42,003 bases of DNA from Agrococcus baldri (GTDB lineage: Bacteria; Actinomycetota; Actinomycetes; Actinomycetales; Microbacteriaceae): the NCBI GenBank assembly GCA_007988785.1, contig BJUU01000021.1:1-42003 (forward strand), given 5' to 3'. Position numbers and translations under genes: made by a program. Below, one piece after another: positions 38,720 through 42,003 of this stretch. The first letter of the stretch is position 1. Every line of letters starts with the position of its first letter. The notes beneath the pieces were generated by a model. That model worked only from the letters and a program-made list of their open reading frames with translations. It made no database searches and was not told the DNA's origin.

Positions 38720-40036
38720 GTGAGCGAACCCCGCGCGACCGGCGACGGATCCGTCGCCAGAGACACCGTCGTGCGCGTCGAGCACCTCACCAAGGTGTTC
38801 GGACGACGCGCGCGAGAGGCCAGCGATCGGCTGGCCCAAGGCGCCACCCGGGAGGACGTGGCCAAGCTCGGCACGGCCGCCGTGATCGACGCCTCGTTCG
38901 AGGTCAAGCGGGGCGAGATCTTCGTGGTGATGGGCTTGTCCGGCTCGGGCAAGTCGACCCTCATCCGCATGCTGAACGGCCTGCTCGAGGCGACCGCCGG
39001 CTCGGTCGACATCCAGGGCGAGCAGGTCACCGGCATCGACGCGAAGCGGCTGCGCGCCGTACGCCGCTCGCAGGTGTCGATGGTGTTCCAGCACTTCGCG
39101 CTGCTGCCCCACCGCACGGTGCTCGAGAACGTCGCCTACGGCCTCGAGATCCAGGGCGTCGAGCGCAGCCGCCGCCTCGAGCTCGCGACTGCCGTCGTGC
39201 GGCGCGTGGGCCTCGACGGCTGGGAGCACCGGCTGCCGAGCGAGCTCTCCGGCGGCATGCAGCAGCGCGTCGGCATCGCCCGCGCCCTGTGCGCGGACAC
39301 GCCCGTGCTGCTGATGGACGAGGCGTTCAGCGCCCTCGACCCGCTCATCCGCCGCGAGATGCAGGAGCAGCTCGTCGAGCTGCAGGCAGAGCTCGGCAAG
39401 ACCATCGTGTTCATCACGCACGACCTCAACGAGGCCATGTTCCTCGGCGACCGCATCGCCGTCATGCGCGACGGCCGGATCGTGCAGATCGGCACGCCGG
39501 AGGACATCCTCACCGACCCGGCGAACGACTACGTCGCCCAGTTCGTGCAGGACGTCGACCGCACCCGCGTGCTCACCGCCGCGAGCGTGATGGAGCCGCC
39601 CGCCGCCGCCGTGCCCGTCACGGTCGGCCCGCGCGGCGCGCTGAAGACGATGCGCGACATGCAGATCTCCGGCCTGCTCGTGACCGGCCCGGGCCGCAAG
39701 GTGCTGGGCGCGGTCAAGGATCGCGACGTGCTGCGCGCCATCCAGAAGGGCCAGCACGACCTCGCCGCGCTGATCGACACGACGGTGCCGAGCGTGAGCC
39801 CCGAGACGAGCCTGTCGGATCTGCCGGAGCTCGCGATCACGAGCGGCCTGCCGATCGCGGTGGTCGGCGACGACGACCGGCTGCTCGGCATCGTGCCGCG
39901 CGTGCTGCTGCTCGCTGCCCTCGGCAACGTCTCGACCGACACGTCCGAGTTCAACATCGTCGACATACCGCCGGCGCTCGACCCGCAGCTCGTCACCCAG
40001 ACGCTCGACGCCACGGAGGTGCCCGATGTTCGATGA
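38720..40036 (+). CDS. proV: Glycine betaine/proline-type ABC importer ATPase with CBS domains (ProV/OpuAA)
   Basis: A 438-aa ATPase of the quaternary-amine (QAT) group. Walker A is GLSGSGKST (72-80), the Q-loop follows SQVSMVFQHFALLPHRTVLENV, the signature LSGGMQQR, Walker B VLLMDEAFSALDPLIR. The family-typical insert before Walker A (REASDRLAQGATREDVAKL) is present. The C-terminus (about 285-430) carries a pair of CBS domains, which in OpuA sense ionic strength or c-di-AMP. GTG start at 38720 with AGGAG 7 nt upstream; overlaps proW by 11 nt. Confidence 0.93.
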   Translation: MSEPRATGDGSVARDTVVRVEHLTKVFGRRAREASDRLAQGATREDVAKLGTAAVIDASFEVKRGEIFVVMGLSGSGKSTLIRMLNGLLEATAGSVDIQGEQVTGIDAKRLRAVRRSQVSMVFQHFALLPHRTVLENVAYGLEIQGVERSRRLELATAVVRRVGLDGWEHRLPSELSGGMQQRVGIARALCADTPVLLMDEAFSALDPLIRREMQEQLVELQAELGKTIVFITHDLNEAMFLGDRIAVMRDGRIVQIGTPEDILTDPANDYVAQFVQDVDRTRVLTAASVMEPPAAAVPVTVGPRGALKTMRDMQISGLLVTGPGRKVLGAVKDRDVLRAIQKGQHDLAALIDTTVPSVSPETSLSDLPELAITSGLPIAVVGDDDRLLGIVPRVLLLAALGNVSTDTSEFNIVDIPPALDPQLVTQTLDATEVPDVR

Positions 40037-40973
40037 CCTTCGCCTGCCGCTCGGCGACTGGGTCGAGGCCGGTGTCGACTGGATCACCGAGAACCTGAAG
40101 ATCCTGTTCGACATCATCAAGACCATCGTCTCGGCGCTCTACGACGCGGTCGAGTTCGTGCTGATCGAGCCGCCGTCGCTCGTGATCATCATCGTGCTGG
40201 CGCTGCTCGCCTTCGCCGTCCGCGGCTGGAAGATGGGCATCGGCACCGTCGTCGGACTGTTCGTGATCGTGATGGTCAACCAGTGGGAGAACGCCATGGC
40301 GACGCTCGCGCTGACGATCGTCGCGGCCCTGCTCGCGCTGCTGATCGCGATCCCGCTCGGCATCTGGGCGGCGCGCAACGACACGGTCTCGACCATCGTT
40401 CGCCCGGTGCTCGACTTCCTGCAGACGATGCCCGCATTCGTCTACCTGATCCCCGCGATCATCCTGTTCAACATCGGCGTCGTGCCCGGCATCATCGCCA
40501 CCATCGCGTTCGCGATGGCGCCCGGTGTGCGCCTGACCGAGCTCGGCATCCGCGGCGTGAACACGGAGATCGTCGAGGCGGGCACCGCCTTCGGCGCCTC
40601 GCCCCGCCGCATCCTGCGGCAGATCCAGCTGCCGCTCGCGCTGCCGACGATCATGACGGGCGTCAACCAGATCATCATGCTGTCGCTGTCGATGGTGGTC
40701 ATCGCCGCCATGGTCGGCGCCGGTGGCCTCGGCCAGCCGATCGTGCAGGCGCTGCAGCGCATCGACGTCGGCCTCGGCACCGAGGCGGGCCTGTCGGTCG
40801 TGATCCTCGCGATCGTGCTCGACCGCATGACGAACGCGCTCGGCAGCCTCAAGCAGCACAGCCCCATCGCGAAGCGCCGGGCGCGCAGCTCGGCAGCACG
40901 GCAGTCGCAGCCCGCCCCGGCGGCGGCCCCCGCCGCCACAGAGACTGACGCGGTCGCCCCCAGCGGCCGCTGA
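40026..40973 (+). CDS. proW: Glycine betaine/proline-type ABC importer permease (ProW/OpuAB)
   Basis: A 315-aa permease. The long N-terminal amphipathic region (to about residue 45) and six or so helices follow ProW. Conserved strings: IPLGIWAARND, FLQTMPAFVYLIPAIILFNIG (in part), the coupling loop EAGTAFGASPRRILRQIQLP, and MVGAGGLGQPI. A Pro/Ala-rich C-terminal tail of about 40 residues is extra. It starts within proV and lies 34 nt before the proX start. Confidence 0.93.
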   Translation: MFDDLRLPLGDWVEAGVDWITENLKILFDIIKTIVSALYDAVEFVLIEPPSLVIIIVLALLAFAVRGWKMGIGTVVGLFVIVMVNQWENAMATLALTIVAALLALLIAIPLGIWAARNDTVSTIVRPVLDFLQTMPAFVYLIPAIILFNIGVVPGIIATIAFAMAPGVRLTELGIRGVNTEIVEAGTAFGASPRRILRQIQLPLALPTIMTGVNQIIMLSLSMVVIAAMVGAGGLGQPIVQALQRIDVGLGTEAGLSVVILAIVLDRMTNALGSLKQHSPIAKRRARSSAARQSQPAPAAAPAATETDAVAPSGR

Positions 40974-41007
40974 CGGACAGATGACACGAAACGAGAGAGG
41001 ACACAGC

Positions 41008-41916
41008 ATGAACAAGCGATTCATCCGCGGTGCAGCAGTCGCCGCAGTCGGCGCGCTCGCGCTCGCAGGCTGCTCGGCAGGCGGCGGTGACGCCGAGGGC
41101 GGCGCCACCGGGGAGGACCAGACCGAGCTCACCATCGGCGTCTTCAACGGCTGGCCCGAGGGCGAGGCCGTCTCCTACCTGTGGGAGGCGATCCTGGAGG
41201 AGAAGGGCTACGACGTCGAGCTCGAGTACGCCGACGCCGGCCCCGTCTGGGCTGCCGTCGCGAGCGGCGACTACGACGTCAACCTCGACGCCTGGCTCCC
41301 GATGACGCACGAGGAGTACCTCAACCAGTACGGCGAGGACATCATCGACCTGGGCTCGTGGAACGACGAGGCCGTGCTGACGATGGCCGTCAACGAGGAT
41401 GCCCCGATCACGTCGATCGAGGAGCTCGCCGAGCACGCCGACGAGTTCGGCAACCGCATCGTCGGCATCGAGCCGGGCGCCGGCCTCACCGCTGCCACGC
41501 AGGACCAGGTCATCCCGACCTACGGCCTGGAGGGCATGGAGTTCCAGACCTCGTCGACGCCCGCGATGCTCGCTGAGCTGAGCGGCGCGATCGACGCGGG
41601 CGAGAACATCGCCGTGACGCTGTGGCGCCCGCACTGGGCGTACGACGAGTTCCCCATCCGCGACCTCGAGGACCCGGAGGGCACGCTCGGCGAGGCTGAG
41701 GGCATCCACTCGATCGCCCGCACGGGCTTCGACACGGACTTCCCGCAGCTGAACGAGTGGCTGTCGAGCTTCACGATGGACTCGGAGCTGCTCTTCTCGC
41801 TCGAGAACGCCATGTTCAACAGCGACGCCGAGGTCAGCGACTACCCCGAGATCGTCGAGACCTGGATCGGCGAGAACCAGGAGTACGTCGACTCGCTGAC
41901 GGCCGCCGCCGAGTAG
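41008..41916 (+). CDS. proX: Glycine betaine-type substrate-binding lipoprotein (ProX/OpuAC)
   Basis: A 302-aa lipoprotein, lipobox ALAGC (Cys22). The mature protein is the OpuAC-like fold: TIGVFNGWPEGEAVSYLWEAIL, DAWLPMTHEEYL, and LWRPHWAYDEFPIRDLED. Its conserved Trp residues (in NGWPE, DAWLP, WRPHW) form the aromatic cage for a quaternary ammonium group. It probably binds glycine betaine or a relative for osmoprotection; choline or carnitine are not ruled out. GAGAGG lies about 8 nt before the ATG at 41008; an upstream in-frame ATG at 40981 has no such site. A strong terminator follows. Confidence 0.93.
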   Translation: MNKRFIRGAAVAAVGALALAGCSAGGGDAEGGATGEDQTELTIGVFNGWPEGEAVSYLWEAILEEKGYDVELEYADAGPVWAAVASGDYDVNLDAWLPMTHEEYLNQYGEDIIDLGSWNDEAVLTMAVNEDAPITSIEELAEHADEFGNRIVGIEPGAGLTAATQDQVIPTYGLEGMEFQTSSTPAMLAELSGAIDAGENIAVTLWRPHWAYDEFPIRDLEDPEGTLGEAEGIHSIARTGFDTDFPQLNEWLSSFTMDSELLFSLENAMFNSDAEVSDYPEIVETWIGENQEYVDSLTAAAE

Positions 41917-41933
41917 GCACCGCCGCACGCGCC

Positions 41934-41963
41934 GGGCCCCGCATCCCCACGGATGCGGGGCCC
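41934..41963 (+). terminator. Strong terminator after proX
   Basis: GGGCCCCGCATCC (41934-41946) and GGATGCGGGGCCC (41951-41963) form a 13-bp perfect stem with a CCAC tetraloop, 17 nt after the proX stop. Confidence 0.75.
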
Positions 41964-41979
41964 CTTCGCGCACCCCATA

Positions 41980-42003
41980 GGTCGAGGAGCGCGCGGACGC
42001 AGG
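41980..42003. repeat. Start of another GGTCGAGGAG mosaic repeat, cut by the window end
   Basis: GGTCGAGGAGCGCGCGGACGC matches the beginning of the element at 21986-22030. The rest lies outside the window. Confidence 0.5.

Noticed and set aside
1-42003. tRNA or rRNA genes and insertion sequences
   Set aside because: No cloverleaf with a TTCRANNC-type arm and no rRNA-like segment stood out on either strand; no transposase-like protein is encoded.

Overview
The window is very GC-rich (codon position 3 is almost always G or C) and gene-dense. Many start codons sit directly behind a TANNNT hexamer. It carries actinobacterial markers: a MshA-like glycosyltransferase, DUF3515, PspA, coenzyme F420 genes, and GTG starts with 4-base stop/start overlaps. 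I read it as a chromosomal segment from a high-GC actinobacterium, most likely Microbacteriaceae (Agrococcus-like). This is inferred from gene content and style; no 16S gene is present. I see no tRNA, rRNA, IS element, prophage or CRISPR array.

Layout. 0.1-6.6 kb: a DUF559 protein (-), a PaiB-like FMN-binding protein, an ECF sigma factor with an overlapping membrane-anchored partner, and a TPM-domain membrane protein followed by PspA (cell-envelope stress theme). 6.7-12.8 kb: a MshA-like glycosyltransferase divergent from a small HEXXH protein, an amidase, small unknowns, uracil-DNA glycosylase (ung) overlapping an S51-type peptidase, and a small leaderless ORF. 12.9-17.7 kb (-): a reductive pyrimidine-catabolism cluster (beta-ureidopropionase, dihydropyrimidinase, an LLM-class F420/flavin oxidoreductase, class III aminotransferase). 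No conventional dihydropyrimidine dehydrogenase is present. 17.9-21.9 kb (+): a three-gene ABC importer of the proposed F420-precursor type, translationally coupled to cofD. 22.2-26.2 kb (+): a PhnD-PhnC-PhnE-type importer coupled to a PtpB-like phosphatase and a TetR regulator. 26.3-32.7 kb (-): cofC, then (reading leftward from 32.7 kb) an overlapping coaD-cofE-moxR-DUF58-transglutaminase string. 32.8-38.4 kb: recG, rsmD, thiL, DUF3515, an SseB-like protein and a DEDDh exonuclease. 38.6-41.9 kb (+): a glycine-betaine/proline-type ABC system (ProV with CBS domains, ProW, ProX) behind a structured leader with short upstream ORFs.

The main biological theme is coenzyme F420. Genes cofC, cofD and cofE, a putative precursor importer, and an LLM oxidoreductase that could use F420 all lie within about 18 kb. 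Two hypotheses stand out. First, the importer fused to cofD would make most sense as an FO (deazaflavin) salvage unit. Second, the LLM protein may supply the missing first step of pyrimidine reduction. Further points of interest are a recurrent leaderless promoter design (TANNNT, then 6-7 nt, then the start codon, often with GGAGGC in the gap), families of intergenic hairpin repeats, and tandem duplications that include stop codons.
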